From positions 186,001 to 250,000 of the forward strand of contig JAFKEE010000019.1 of the NCBI GenBank assembly GCA_017307505.1: a DNA stretch of 64,000 nt, in the 5' to 3' direction. Below, in pieces: positions 25,593 to 36,987 of this stretch; the first letter of the stretch is position 1; the number at the start of each line of letters is the position of its first letter. A model generated the notes under the pieces. The model was not told the origin of the DNA. It did not search any database and was given only the letters and a program-made list of their open reading frames with translations. The translations under genes were made by a program, and so were the position numbers. This DNA comes from Acidobacteriota bacterium (GTDB lineage Bacteria; Acidobacteriota; Terriglobia; Bryobacterales; Bryobacteraceae).

Positions 25593-26942
25593 TCAATCGG
25601 TAAAACTCGGCATCGGCACGCTGCTGCGAAAGCCTCGCGTCCTTAGGCCGATGTAGGCAAAGCCCGTGGTGATCCAGACACACCCGATGACCGTGGCCGT
25701 TCTGGAAAGGTTGACGAAGATCAGCAAGCACACCGCGAACCCAAGCGCGGGCAGAACAAGATTGCTGACAAAGCTCCAGCCCGTGCGTTGGTAGTCGCGC
25801 ACATAGAATTGGCTGATGACGCTCAGATTCACGCACATGAATCCGAGCAGTGCCCCGAAGTTGATGGCTTCCGCCGCAAGTTGAAACGACAGCAGGAATG
25901 CGCAGCCCAGCGTCACGGCCCCCATCAGGAGCACACCGTAGGTCGGCGTAGAGTACTTCGGGTGAATGTATGCAAACAGACTCGGCAACAGGCGATCCCG
26001 CCCCATTCCATACAGCAGCCGGGAGGCGCTGGCCTGGCCAGTAACAGCGCTGGCGACACCGGCCACCACCAGTGCGACGGAGACAAAGAGCATCAACTGC
26101 TGGCCCCCGACACTCCGCGCCACGTCCAGAAAAGCGGTCTCTGTATTCGGATACGTGGTGAAGTCCGGCCAGGCCAACTGACCAAGATAGGCCTGCAGTA
26201 TGAAGAGGAATCCACAGCACAGGCAAACCAGCACAGTCGCCCGGCCAATGTCCCGCTTGGGATCCCGCGCATCTTCCGCCAGCGTGCTGATGCCGTCGAA
26301 GCCCAGATAGCTGTAGGCGGCTACAGATGTGGCGCTGAACACACGGGCCATCGAGAACGTGGCGGGGTCGTAGAACGGGCGGGTGGACAACAGGACGCCT
26401 GCGCCGGCCCCGCCCTGCAGCGCGCGCACGGCCATTGCCACAAACCACACGACGACGCCCATCATGATGGCGGTCATCGCAAAGTTCACGCGATTGGCGA
26501 CGCGAAGCCCAAACAGGTTCATCACCGTGATGGAGAGTGAGAACACAATGAGCCAGACGGCCTGCGGCACGGCGGGGAAGAAGCGTTGGGCGGTCAGAGC
26601 CAGATAGATCACACTCATCAACGGGATGAGCACGTAGTCCAGCAGCATGACCCAGCCGGCCAGGAACCCCAGCAGAGGGTGGAGCGTCTGTTGCGCGTAC
26701 GTGTAGGCGGAACCGGCATTGGGAAAAACCGTAGCCATCCGGCCGTAACTGAACGCTGTGAGCGACATGCACACCATGGCCAGCGCATAGGCCAGCGCCA
26801 TGTGGCCGTGGGACATGCTGCTGACGATGCCGAACATCGGGAACGGCGCCGTGGGGCCCACAAAGGTCAGGCCGAACAGGATGAGCAGCCGCAGGTCCAG
26901 AATCCGCTTCAGATGGACGGGCCCGGCGGTTGAGGTGCTCAC
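25593..26942 (-). CDS. APC-family amino-acid permease
   Basis: 449 aa from the GTG at 26942, which overlaps the TGA of the M20 gene (GTGA); a frame extension to 26966 exists. Twelve hydrophobic helices can be placed. The first has LILFGLTFVGPTAPFPMFG, with the small-residue unwound segment typical of APC transporters, and the loop EDARDPKRDIGRATV after helix 6 is a family hallmark. The coupling to an M20 hydrolase suggests uptake of the amino acid or amide that the peptidase releases or consumes. Substrate unknown. Confidence 0.9.
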   Translation of the reverse strand: MSTSTAGPVHLKRILDLRLLILFGLTFVGPTAPFPMFGIVSSMSHGHMALAYALAMVCMSLTAFSYGRMATVFPNAGSAYTYAQQTLHPLLGFLAGWVMLLDYVLIPLMSVIYLALTAQRFFPAVPQAVWLIVFSLSITVMNLFGLRVANRVNFAMTAIMMGVVVWFVAMAVRALQGGAGAGVLLSTRPFYDPATFSMARVFSATSVAAYSYLGFDGISTLAEDARDPKRDIGRATVLVCLCCGFLFILQAYLGQLAWPDFTTYPNTETAFLDVARSVGGQQLMLFVSVALVVAGVASAVTGQASASRLLYGMGRDRLLPSLFAYIHPKYSTPTYGVLLMGAVTLGCAFLLSFQLAAEAINFGALLGFMCVNLSVISQFYVRDYQRTGWSFVSNLVLPALGFAVCLLIFVNLSRTATVIGCVWITTGFAYIGLRTRGFRSSVPMPSFTD

Positions 26943-28279
26943 CGCGCCGGCACCTCGACTCCACACCAGCGGTGCACCATCTGCAACAGCGCGCGCGCCG
27001 CTTGTACCAGAGATTCGATGTCCACGAACTCATCCGCCTGGTGGGCATTCCCGCCACTCGGCCCCCACATCAGCGCCGGCATCTGGAAGCATCGCTGAAA
27101 GATGTACATGTCGCTGGGAGCGTCCAGGCCTTCCACACCGGGAGCCAGTCCAACACTGCGCGCGGCGGCCTCGAGTTCAGTCACCAACGGCTGGTCGGAG
27201 GCCATGGAGGATCCGGGCAGCCAGCGCATGGGCACATGGACCGTGGGCCGGATGCGGAAGAGGTCTGGCCGGGCATCCAAGGTAGCCGACCACCATCGCT
27301 CAAAGTCGGCGTGGGCCTGGTCGCGGGTCTCATCCGGCATCGTCTGGAAGTAGAGTTCGATGCGGCATCGTTCTGCCACGGTGATCGGCTGCGTCCACCC
27401 CCACTTGCCGGTGGCGATATTGGTGACCCACGCGGCGAAGGGCTCTGCACAATCGGCGTAATAAGGATGGATCGCGACGCGGCTCTCCCGCTCCCGGGCA
27501 AATGCCGGAACGGCGGCGAGCAGGTGGGCCAGTTGTTCGGTCACCCGGCCGGAAGTCTCACCCGGGGAGAGCATCCCGCCTGATCCGCGAAGCTCCACAT
27601 GAATCACCTGGCCGCCCCGTTGCGCCGGGCAGATCTTGAGGTGCGTCGGTTCGGTGATGATCGCCGCATCGGCGGTGTAGCCGCGCAGCCTGGCGGCCAA
27701 CGTTCCGTTGACACCGCCGAACTCCTCATCCACGACGGTCTCGAAGATCAGGTCGCCGCCGAGGCTGGCGCCCGCTTCGTGCAGGACGCGAAGCACCATC
27801 AGGTTCATGGCAACGCCCGCCTTCATGTCCCATGAGCCGCGCCCATACAGACGCCCATCCTCGGTGATGGCGCCGAAAGGATTATGCCGCCATTCGACAG
27901 GGGTGTCGGCGGGCACTGTGTCGATGTGGCCGGAAAGGACCAGGGAGCGGCCTCCGCGGCCGCGCAGGACGGCGTTCACATTCGGTCTGTCTGAATAGTC
28001 GCGGTCAGGCCAGTATTCGGGATGGGTTTCCAGCCTGGCGACATCCCGCGGCAGATAGACGTCCGGGGTTAGGCCGAAGCTCTCCAGTTGCCGGGCCACG
28101 TACTGCTGGCACGCCCTTTCATTGCCGTGCGGCGGCAGGTTCTCCGACGGGATGCGGACCAGTTCCTCCAGCGTCTGGATCAGGTAAGGCCGCATGCGCT
28201 GAAACGTGTCGTCGAGGTACTCATGCAGGGCCGGAACGCCATTCTCCGGCTTCCGGGGTTGGGACGTGACATCAAGCAT
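26939..28279 (-). CDS. M20-family metallopeptidase (ArgE/DapE/aminoacylase type)
   Basis: 446 aa from the ATG at 28279, preferred over the GTG at 28303 because a GGAG lies about 8 bp upstream. Metal ligands are visible: His118 and Asp120 in SGHIDTVP, Asp151 in GRGSWDMKAG, the catalytic Glu185/Glu186 in VVDEEFGG, and EPT about 30 residues further. A dimerisation domain occupies about 230-330. The enzyme hydrolyses an N-acyl or peptide bond of a small substrate in the cytoplasm, since no signal peptide is present. It is coupled to the permease gene and lies 32 bp after the GH123-like gene. Confidence 0.92.
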   Translation of the reverse strand: MLDVTSQPRKPENGVPALHEYLDDTFQRMRPYLIQTLEELVRIPSENLPPHGNERACQQYVARQLESFGLTPDVYLPRDVARLETHPEYWPDRDYSDRPNVNAVLRGRGGRSLVLSGHIDTVPADTPVEWRHNPFGAITEDGRLYGRGSWDMKAGVAMNLMVLRVLHEAGASLGGDLIFETVVDEEFGGVNGTLAARLRGYTADAAIITEPTHLKICPAQRGGQVIHVELRGSGGMLSPGETSGRVTEQLAHLLAAVPAFARERESRVAIHPYYADCAEPFAAWVTNIATGKWGWTQPITVAERCRIELYFQTMPDETRDQAHADFERWWSATLDARPDLFRIRPTVHVPMRWLPGSSMASDQPLVTELEAAARSVGLAPGVEGLDAPSDMYIFQRCFQMPALMWGPSGGNAHQADEFVDIESLVQAARALLQMVHRWCGVEVPAR

Positions 28280-28311
28280 ACGATCAGGCTCCGTTAACTT
28301 CACATACTGAA

Positions 28312-30057
28312 CTAATCGCGCCGGGTCGCCTGGCGCGCAGACGGTTTCCCCTGCTCCAGCCTCTGCAACAGCCGCGTGTGCGCGTTGGCGAAGTCCTGGG
28401 GATTCGTATGGTACGACTCGATACTGCCCGCAACTTCCGCCGCCAGTTCATCCGCACGATCCCGCCCGGCCTGGCCCGCCAACTGAGACAGCAGCTCGCT
28501 ATCCTCAAAACCGTCTCGCAGGTTCTCGAAGCGGATGGACGTCAAAGGCTCTCCATTCTCACCCGGATAGAGCAGCCAGCCGTCGCCCCACGGCCATTTG
28601 GTCCGCCGCCACCTGGTCCGCGTTTCGCCCGATCGGAAATTCGCCCAGTCGCGGACTCCGGTGTTCTCCCCCCACTGGTTCAGCCCCCAATACTCGAAGC
28701 CCGAGATCCCGTAGCGGTACGTCAGCCACCCGATGGCGCGTGCGTCCACCGCAGGGTATTCGATGAAGAGGTTGGGATGCTCGTTCGGCCAAACGCAGAC
28801 CGCCCAGATGACCTGCTTGCCGGACTTCCTCACCCCCTCTACGCCCGACGAATCATACTGGCGAATGTACACGTCCAGGATGTCGGCATAGGAGTGCAAC
28901 TGGCTGACGGCCTTCGGCTGATTGAGGCAAAGCCACGTCTTCAGATCCGGAGCAATGCTCTTCACCAGCAGGTGATTGTTTCGAACCGTATCCCATTGGC
29001 CCTCGGGTGGTTCGTCGACGTTATACACATAGGCCGCTTCCCACCGGCCGCGCTTCTTCAGGTGTGCGCCATAGGCCCGGAGAAAGTCCTCCAGTTCGCG
29101 CTTCGCCTCTTCGGTCTGCCCGCTCCACGGCGTTTCCCGATCGAAGATCCCAATTGAGAACTGGTGCATCCCATACTCGCGTCCGAGTTCGTCAAGCGCA
29201 TCCGTCAAGTGGAAATCGTAAGCGCCTGACTGCCCCAGGACAGGCCAGACTAGGTGGCTACCTCGCCGTCCCAGCAGCATGTTGCCCGTTGGACCGAGCG
29301 GCCCCGCCGTAGTATCGGTCCTGATCTGCCCTTGATTCCAGCCCATCATCATGTCGAACGTAGGACCCAGATGTTGAGAGAATGCCTCCCTGGCCCATCG
29401 CTGATAGAGCTCAAAGAACGCGGCGCTCTCCATGCCGCCCGCTGTCTGGTAGTGAGCGAATAAATTGCCGGCGGGCATGAACGCCGCATTTCGCAGTTGC
29501 TGGAGTTTCGGCAGTGTTACGGGGAAGACGCGAACCAGATAGCGGACAGAGGCAAGTGGCCGGCGCCCCTGCCGGACACGCAACAACCCACGATAGAGAC
29601 CGGGGCGCGCGTCCACCGGGGCTTCAATTCGAATCCAGACGGGCTGGGTCTCCCCGGAAGCAACATCGAACGGACGCAGGGGCAGCAGGGGATCCGGCCA
29701 CCAACCGATGCGCAGGGCAGGCTCGCGCTCGGCCCACGGCCTCGGATCGCCCGCCGCCGTGCGGACATAGCCCACCAGGCTCATTTTCGCAACAAGGTTG
29801 GCGGACCCACTCAGCGAGTTCTCTACCGTTAAGCCATGATGATCGCCCCCGTCCGCATGGATGAGAAACTGGAACGACTCCTGTTCGCCTCGCGCCATCG
29901 ATACCGTCCAGTTGGACACAACCGGAGCCGGCAGCGGATCCTCCAGAAAGACCTTTGTCATCGGAGATGCGAACGAGGTGCGGATCGCCCCGAACGAAGG
30001 GGTAGCGGCACAGGAGAACGCCACTAGCCATGCGAGCTGCAACTGGTGCCCGGGCAT
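28312..30057 (-). CDS. Exported DUF4091 / GH123-like glycosidase
   Basis: 581 aa from the ATG at 30057 (a TTG precedes it directly). Signal peptide PGHQLQLAWLVAFSCAATPSFG. Residues about 30-190 form a beta-sandwich (ARGEQESFQFLIHADGG) and about 200-560 a TIM barrel. The Asp-Glu pair expected for substrate-assisted hydrolysis in GH123 is in YVYNVDEPPEG. The late motif GFEYWGLNQWGE is also typical of DUF4091 proteins. GH123 enzymes cleave beta-N-acetylgalactosaminides; whether this protein does is inference. The N-acyl substrate would agree with the M20 hydrolase and ROK regulator downstream. A palindrome at 30079-30097 precedes it. Confidence 0.84.
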   Translation of the reverse strand: MPGHQLQLAWLVAFSCAATPSFGAIRTSFASPMTKVFLEDPLPAPVVSNWTVSMARGEQESFQFLIHADGGDHHGLTVENSLSGSANLVAKMSLVGYVRTAAGDPRPWAEREPALRIGWWPDPLLPLRPFDVASGETQPVWIRIEAPVDARPGLYRGLLRVRQGRRPLASVRYLVRVFPVTLPKLQQLRNAAFMPAGNLFAHYQTAGGMESAAFFELYQRWAREAFSQHLGPTFDMMMGWNQGQIRTDTTAGPLGPTGNMLLGRRGSHLVWPVLGQSGAYDFHLTDALDELGREYGMHQFSIGIFDRETPWSGQTEEAKRELEDFLRAYGAHLKKRGRWEAAYVYNVDEPPEGQWDTVRNNHLLVKSIAPDLKTWLCLNQPKAVSQLHSYADILDVYIRQYDSSGVEGVRKSGKQVIWAVCVWPNEHPNLFIEYPAVDARAIGWLTYRYGISGFEYWGLNQWGENTGVRDWANFRSGETRTRWRRTKWPWGDGWLLYPGENGEPLTSIRFENLRDGFEDSELLSQLAGQAGRDRADELAAEVAGSIESYHTNPQDFANAHTRLLQRLEQGKPSARQATRRD

Positions 30058-30078
30058 CAACCGCCATCATACTTCAAA

Positions 30079-30097
30079 TAGTGCAGTAATTGCACTA
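30079..30097. promoter_or_regulatory. Palindrome TAGTGCA-GTAAT-TGCACTA upstream of the GH123-like operon
   Basis: Perfect 7-5-7 inverted repeat 21 bp before the ATG at 30057. TTACTGCACT (minus strand 30089-30080) is identical to 18229-18238 in the promoter of the epimerase operon. A weak TTGACT lies further upstream on the minus strand. Confidence 0.6.
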
Positions 30098-30300
30098 ATA
30101 CCAAACGATCCCTGCCGAAGGAGTCAAAGGCGGCAATCCAGACCGCTCCCCGTTGAGCGCAACACCACGTCACACCGCACTGGACGTCTCGTAACGCTAG
30201 GGTGAGCACCGCACCCAACGGAAACTCGAATCACCCCGGAGTATCGCACTCCACCCTGGAACCGCCCGCTCCGAATCCACACGCAGACGCCGCACCACCC

Positions 30301-32124
<1,824 letters not shown>

Positions 32125-32125
<1 letters not shown>

Positions 32126-33609
32126 TACGGTTTCCTGAGCAGCCAGCGCTGCTTGTCGCTGGCTGGATCGAACTTGGAAAGCGTTGCGAAACTGCTTCCG
32201 ACGGCCGAAAGCACCAGAGGTTCAGATGTGCCCGGAACGGCTTTCGGCATAATGCGCCACGAGCCATCGGTCAGTTGGTCGATACGCCAGAGTTGTTCGG
32301 GCGCGCCGGTGAACGACGGGACTGTCGTCAACTCGCCCCCGCTGCTCGCGGCCAGCGCCCTGCCCGTGTCCGTGATCGTGATCTTGAAGTAGGGCGAGCC
32401 CGGATACCCGCCTGCGCCGGCCACCGGCGTGACAGTCCATTTCTGCTGTGCCTGGCACAGGTAATTCGCCAGCCGGGTCTCGATCTCGCCGGCGGGCCAT
32501 TTCTGCGAAACCTGGGCCACATCCTGATTCGGAATCGGGACTCCGGTGCCCGCAAACATGCCACCCGGAGGCGGTCCGCCTTGTGGTGGTCCACCGCCTG
32601 GCGGGCGCCCACCCGGCGGAGGTCCCCGTCGTACAGGCCGTCCGCCCACCGGAAATCCTTCAACAGCAAGCTCCAGCGACGTTCCAGTCCGCAACGACTG
32701 AATCTCGTACGTCCCCTCCTGGACATTCTCTCCGGCCACCGGCCACCCATCGCGCCACAGCAGCGGACGGATGTCGAGCACACTGGCGCCGCCCCGGTCC
32801 AGATCGGCCTCATAGTGCAGGGAGAACTTTTGGACCCCATCGCCAACGTCAAGCAACCCGAAGTGCCCCGGGCCAATCATGCGTCCGCTGGACCCGGCGA
32901 ACAGCTTCCCTCCGCCCTGAATCATGTCGACCCCCATGTTGTCCAGGAAAGGACCCGTTACTTTGCGCGCGCGGCCCACCCGGATGTTGTAGCCCGAATC
33001 GGCTCCGCGGCAGCAACTGCCGTGCGTCACCAGCAGGTAATACCAGCCGTCGTGGTAGATCAGGATCGACGCTTCGCTGTTGATGGCGATGTTCACCGGC
33101 TTGTCACCAGGGTGCAGACGCTTGCCGGTCTTCGGATCGAGCTCCACAAGGCGGATGTACCCGAAGTAGGAGCCGTAGGTGAGCCAGAGCCGTTTAGTCG
33201 TGGGATCGAGAAGGATGCCCGGATCGATAGCGTTGGCATCTTCGATACCGTCGGACGAGGCAACCACACCGCCCTCTTCCCACTTGTAGTCCGGCGAAGC
33301 AGGGTCGAGCGTCTTGCTCGAAATCATGTTCACGGCTGCTTTCGGCTGCGCCCCGATGTTGGCGGCGACGTAGACGTAATAGCGGTCGCCGGAAAAGTAG
33401 ATATCGGGAGCAAGGCCACGGCGCGGAAGGGGAGTACCTCGCCGCCAGGTCCAGCCATCGTCGGAAACCAGAGACGTTCCGCCTGTGCCGTAGGTGTAAT
33501 ACTTGCCGCTGCAAAGCACCACGGTCGAGGGATCGTGGATGTTCACCTGTCCGTCGAGCGCAAAAAGCTTCGGCGCAAGCGCGAGCAGAAGCGGGAGAGC
33601 GGCTTTCAT
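32125..33609 (-). CDS. GH43 endo-arabinanase-like enzyme with lectin-like C-terminus
   Basis: 494 aa from ATG 33609, which gives a signal peptide (KAALPLLLALAPKLFA); ATG 33630 is in frame but less good. The five-bladed propeller of GH43 spans about 20-310 with catalytic Asp26 (NIHDPSTVV), the modulating Asp in DANAIDPGIL and the acid Glu in INSEASILI. WRDGWPVAGE closes the domain as in endo-1,5-arabinanases. A Pro/Gly-rich linker of about 30 residues (repeats of PPGG) leads to a C-terminal domain with trefoil-like QKW..W and LWRI/QRWLL repeats, probably a ricin-type sugar-binding domain. Operon with the two genes downstream. Confidence 0.9.
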
Positions 33610-33756
33610 GATGGATACGATGATATCCATGTTTCGGCGGCGTCAGCTTCCAGGCCCGCACTCGGGATCGTCTCGCTGAAAACGGAAACTCCAGCCCCGG
33701 CAACACCTCGGCCGGCCATCGGATCGGGCTCGCAACTCAATGTTTAACGCGTTCGA

Positions 33757-35124
33757 TCACTTAAGCTCTCCGTCGCGGACGATCTGCCTCGCCTTGAGCT
33801 GCTCATCCGTCAATCGGGCCTCGTAAATGGAACGGAACTCTATCGTGCGCGCGACCAGTGTGGCGGTCGCAACACCGGCCAGCAAGGGAAGGATGATCGC
33901 CCGGTCACGCCCGGTAAACTCGATCAGCAGAACGATGGTTGAGATCGGCCCCTGTGTCGTGGCAGCCAGAACAGCGCCCGCGCCCACCAGCGCGCATAGG
34001 CCGAGTGGGGCCCCTGGCCAGAACTGCTGCGTAATCGCTCCAAGCACGGTGCCCAGCAACGCGCCTACGGTCAAAGACGGCGTAAACAATCCTCCGGGCG
34101 CACCGGTTCTCACGCACACGGCCGTGGCAGCAGGCTTCAGCACAAGCAGGACGGCAGCAAGCCAGAACGCCTGGTGCCAGCCGAGAAATGTCGCTTGCGA
34201 AACGTCCCGTCCGTTGCCCAGGATCTGGGGGAACCAGACGGCAGCCAACCCCACGCAGCCCAGTCCGAGTATCGGTGCAACGATCCGGCTGCGCGTAGCC
34301 GGTTTGTTCCGGTCGGCCCAGGAGATCAGGCGGACATAGCCGACCGACACCAGGCCGGCGACAGGACCCATCAACGCGGCCCAAAGCACGGCGCCCGCCG
34401 CGTTCGGGTACTCCGGTATCCGGTAGAGGGGAGCATTCGGAAGCCAGAGCCAGGCGATACCTGTCGCAACTGCGGAGGCGACAAGGCTGGGCAGCACATA
34501 CCGCAGCGCCAGCACGCCCCGCATGACCTCCAGCGAAAACAGCGCCCCGCCGATCGGAACCCCATACGCGGCAGACATTCCGGCGCCGGCTCCGCACGCC
34601 ACCAGCAGCCGGCGCTGTTCGTCCGAGAGGCCGAGTCTGTCACAGAAGAAGTTGGCGAACACGGCGCCGGCTTGCTTCGGCGCGCCTTCGCGTCCAAGAG
34701 AGGCGCCCATCGCCACGATGATGACGGACAGCACCGCGCTGCCCAGCGTTCGAACGGCAGGCAGGCGTCCTGCGTGGAACCAGATCGCGGTAGCCGTGTC
34801 GATGCCATTCGCGCTCGACAGCCGTTTGAGGATCACCTGTCCCGCACCGGTTGCGATCCCCGCCAGCAGCAGCACCAGCAGGAGGTGCCATACCGGAACC
34901 TGCTGCACGGCTTCAAGCAGCCCCGTGCCCGATCCGCCCCAAACCAGCGATTGCACCTCTTCCAGCAGTCGTGTCAGGACAACCGCTCCAAAGCCTGTAC
35001 TCGAGCCGGTCAACAGCACCGCCAGCCAGAACCGGCCGGCCAGCGGGTGCGTCATCGTCGGCGGAACGGTATTGCGGGTTGGGCTCATCGCGGAAGACCA
35101 GGTGACCTCTACCGCCGGTCCCAT
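33757..35124 (-). CDS. ClC-family chloride channel/transporter
   Basis: 455 aa from ATG 35124; ATGs at 35088 and 35205 are alternatives and none has a Shine-Dalgarno. Ten or more hydrophobic helices are visible. The family signatures are MGASLGREGAPKQ (GREGP with Ala for Pro) and GAPGGLFTPSLTVGALLG. The selectivity GSGIP motif is not obvious; the equivalent GTGLL stretch is near the N-terminus. The gating Glu of GREG is kept, which favours an H+/Cl- antiporter. It is separated from the cyanophycin-like genes by about 200 bp and need not be functionally linked. Confidence 0.92.
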   Translation of the reverse strand: MGPAVEVTWSSAMSPTRNTVPPTMTHPLAGRFWLAVLLTGSSTGFGAVVLTRLLEEVQSLVWGGSGTGLLEAVQQVPVWHLLLVLLLAGIATGAGQVILKRLSSANGIDTATAIWFHAGRLPAVRTLGSAVLSVIIVAMGASLGREGAPKQAGAVFANFFCDRLGLSDEQRRLLVACGAGAGMSAAYGVPIGGALFSLEVMRGVLALRYVLPSLVASAVATGIAWLWLPNAPLYRIPEYPNAAGAVLWAALMGPVAGLVSVGYVRLISWADRNKPATRSRIVAPILGLGCVGLAAVWFPQILGNGRDVSQATFLGWHQAFWLAAVLLVLKPAATAVCVRTGAPGGLFTPSLTVGALLGTVLGAITQQFWPGAPLGLCALVGAGAVLAATTQGPISTIVLLIEFTGRDRAIILPLLAGVATATLVARTIEFRSIYEARLTDEQLKARQIVRDGELK

Positions 35125-35322
35125 CAGGAATAAGTCTGCTATCGCCTCGGTCGATTCAATTCCAGCACAGCCCCACGGCCGCCTCCAAGCAAGCGCCGGC
35201 CGCACGCGTCACTCCGCTGGGCACCGGTTTGATCCACGTCGATGCACAGGCTGCCCCGTGCCGCCGGCAATCCCGTACAACCTCAGTCCCAAAAGCAGCG
35301 GACTTACGCCCGCGCGCCATCA

Positions 35323-36987
35323 CTAGCCAAGCCCGGACAACTCCTCGTCCACCATCCGGGCCACCGTCGTCTCCCAACCCGGCCCCGGCGCATAGGTCCG
35401 AACACAAGCCGAACAGAGCGTCGCCAGCTCCGCCCGCCACGGCGCCGAATCCGGCAGTAGAACGAGTCCGCCCGCGCCCACGCAGCCGGCCAGCACCCGC
35501 GCGCCCGGCTCAAAGCATTCCGAGTCCGTCAGCACCAAAACATCACACTGGTCAAACTCGAGACCCCGTTCGAAGAGCCCCTGCTCCGAGAATTCGAACA
35601 GACCCACTGCCTGACGCGGATGCAACAGCAGCGCCCCCGCAACCACTCCGCGGGCCCGCAGCGCAGCGTGAATCTCTCTCGCGACGGTCGCGGCGGACGC
35701 CCCATGCACGGCGGCAATCGGAATCCGGCCATCCGTTCCCTCCGGGTACACCTCGCGGACAATGAGATCGGCCACTGGAATGCCGACGTGCATCGCAAAA
35801 CCCGGCATGGGGTTCACTTCCAGCAGGGCGCCCGCCTGCTCCGGCAACGGCACGGCAATGTCTTCGGCCACCAGATCGATGCCCGCAATATCAAGGCCCA
35901 CGGCTTCAGCGGCCAACACACACAGCCCGGCATTCGCTGGATGAACGTCGCCTGTCACGTCGAGCTTCAGATTCCCGTTGCGCTGGATCAGCGCGCGCTC
36001 ACCCGCAGCCAGGATCGTCTCCGGTGTGAACCCCTGCCGCCCCAATGTGGCCAGCGTAACCTCATCGAATTCCACCGGGTAGAGCGGGCATTCCGGCTCC
36101 ACTCCGCGTGCCGGATCGAGGTTGATCTCATCGACCAGTGCGCGCAGCGAACGCACGCCATCTCCCGTGGCATACAGCGGATCCCCGCGCAGCGCCGCCA
36201 CCACTCGTCCGCCCACCACCAGTACCCGGTGCTCCGCCCCTTGTACGCATCGCTCCACCAGCACCTGCCCGGTCGCCCCTTCCCCTTGCGCGGCTGAGAA
36301 GGCGGCTTCAATCCCGGCCGGATCCGTCAGGTTGAGATACACGCTCCGCCCGTGGTTCGCGCTTTCCGGCTTGATCACCACCGGTCCGCCGAGCTCTGCC
36401 GCCGCCGCCACCGCGTCTGCGGCATCCGACGCCAGCCGACCAGCCGGCACGGGGATTCCGGCACTCCTCAGCATCTCTTTGGCCAGGGGCTTGTCCCAGC
36501 CGATCATCTCGGCAATCGCGGAAGTCCGGTCGCTGCGCGCCCCCCACAGTCTTCGCTGGCGGATACCGTAACCGAGAATCAGCAGGCTGCCGCGTCCCAT
36601 GCGCCTCACAGGGATGGAGCGGCGTCGGGCGGCTTCGGCTAACGCCCGCGTATTGGGACCCAGAACAATCTCGTCCGCCCACTCGCGCAACGGCCCCACT
36701 TTGTCAGCGGGAACCGGACACCCTTCGAGCGCGGCCGAGAAACACCGGCGGGCGACCTCTTCGTCCTCCAACTCCACCACAGCCAGCTGCGTGCCTGGTT
36801 CGCTTCCCTCTGCGCACGATGCTCGCGAGACATGCGCTCCGCACTCCACCTGCAATCGGAGCGTCTCCTGGGCGAGAGCCCCTGCCTCCTCCGGAGTGCC
36901 TCGCACTGCGGCCGCCAGCACCGGCTCGCGCGACCAGAGACTCGGTCCCCGGAAGCACCGGACCCAGAGGACCTGAGCCATGCTCAT
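35323..36987 (-). CDS. Cyanophycin-synthetase-like protein with degenerate Mur-ligase domain
   Basis: 554 aa, against about 870 for the adjacent full-length homologue. The N-terminal domain (1-165) and the ATP-grasp domain (166-415) are complete: Lys206 in VVIKPESANHGRSV, LVERCVQGAEHRVLVV, and the metal ligands in LLEVNPMPGFAMH. The Mur-ligase half starts with GRIPIAAV but the P-loop GTNGKTT is GASAATV (429-435), without the lysine. The rest is shortened to about 120 residues, of which LFEFSEQGLFERGLEFDQCDVLVLTDS still aligns with the corresponding strand of CphA. It should use ATP at the ATP-grasp site only. Its ATG overlaps the stop of the full-length cphA gene (ATGA), so the two are cotranslated. 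Confidence 0.92.
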   Translation of the reverse strand: MSMAQVLWVRCFRGPSLWSREPVLAAAVRGTPEEAGALAQETLRLQVECGAHVSRASCAEGSEPGTQLAVVELEDEEVARRCFSAALEGCPVPADKVGPLREWADEIVLGPNTRALAEAARRRSIPVRRMGRGSLLILGYGIRQRRLWGARSDRTSAIAEMIGWDKPLAKEMLRSAGIPVPAGRLASDAADAVAAAAELGGPVVIKPESANHGRSVYLNLTDPAGIEAAFSAAQGEGATGQVLVERCVQGAEHRVLVVGGRVVAALRGDPLYATGDGVRSLRALVDEINLDPARGVEPECPLYPVEFDEVTLATLGRQGFTPETILAAGERALIQRNGNLKLDVTGDVHPANAGLCVLAAEAVGLDIAGIDLVAEDIAVPLPEQAGALLEVNPMPGFAMHVGIPVADLIVREVYPEGTDGRIPIAAVHGASAATVAREIHAALRARGVVAGALLLHPRQAVGLFEFSEQGLFERGLEFDQCDVLVLTDSECFEPGARVLAGCVGAGGLVLLPDSAPWRAELATLCSACVRTYAPGPGWETTVARMVDEELSGLG

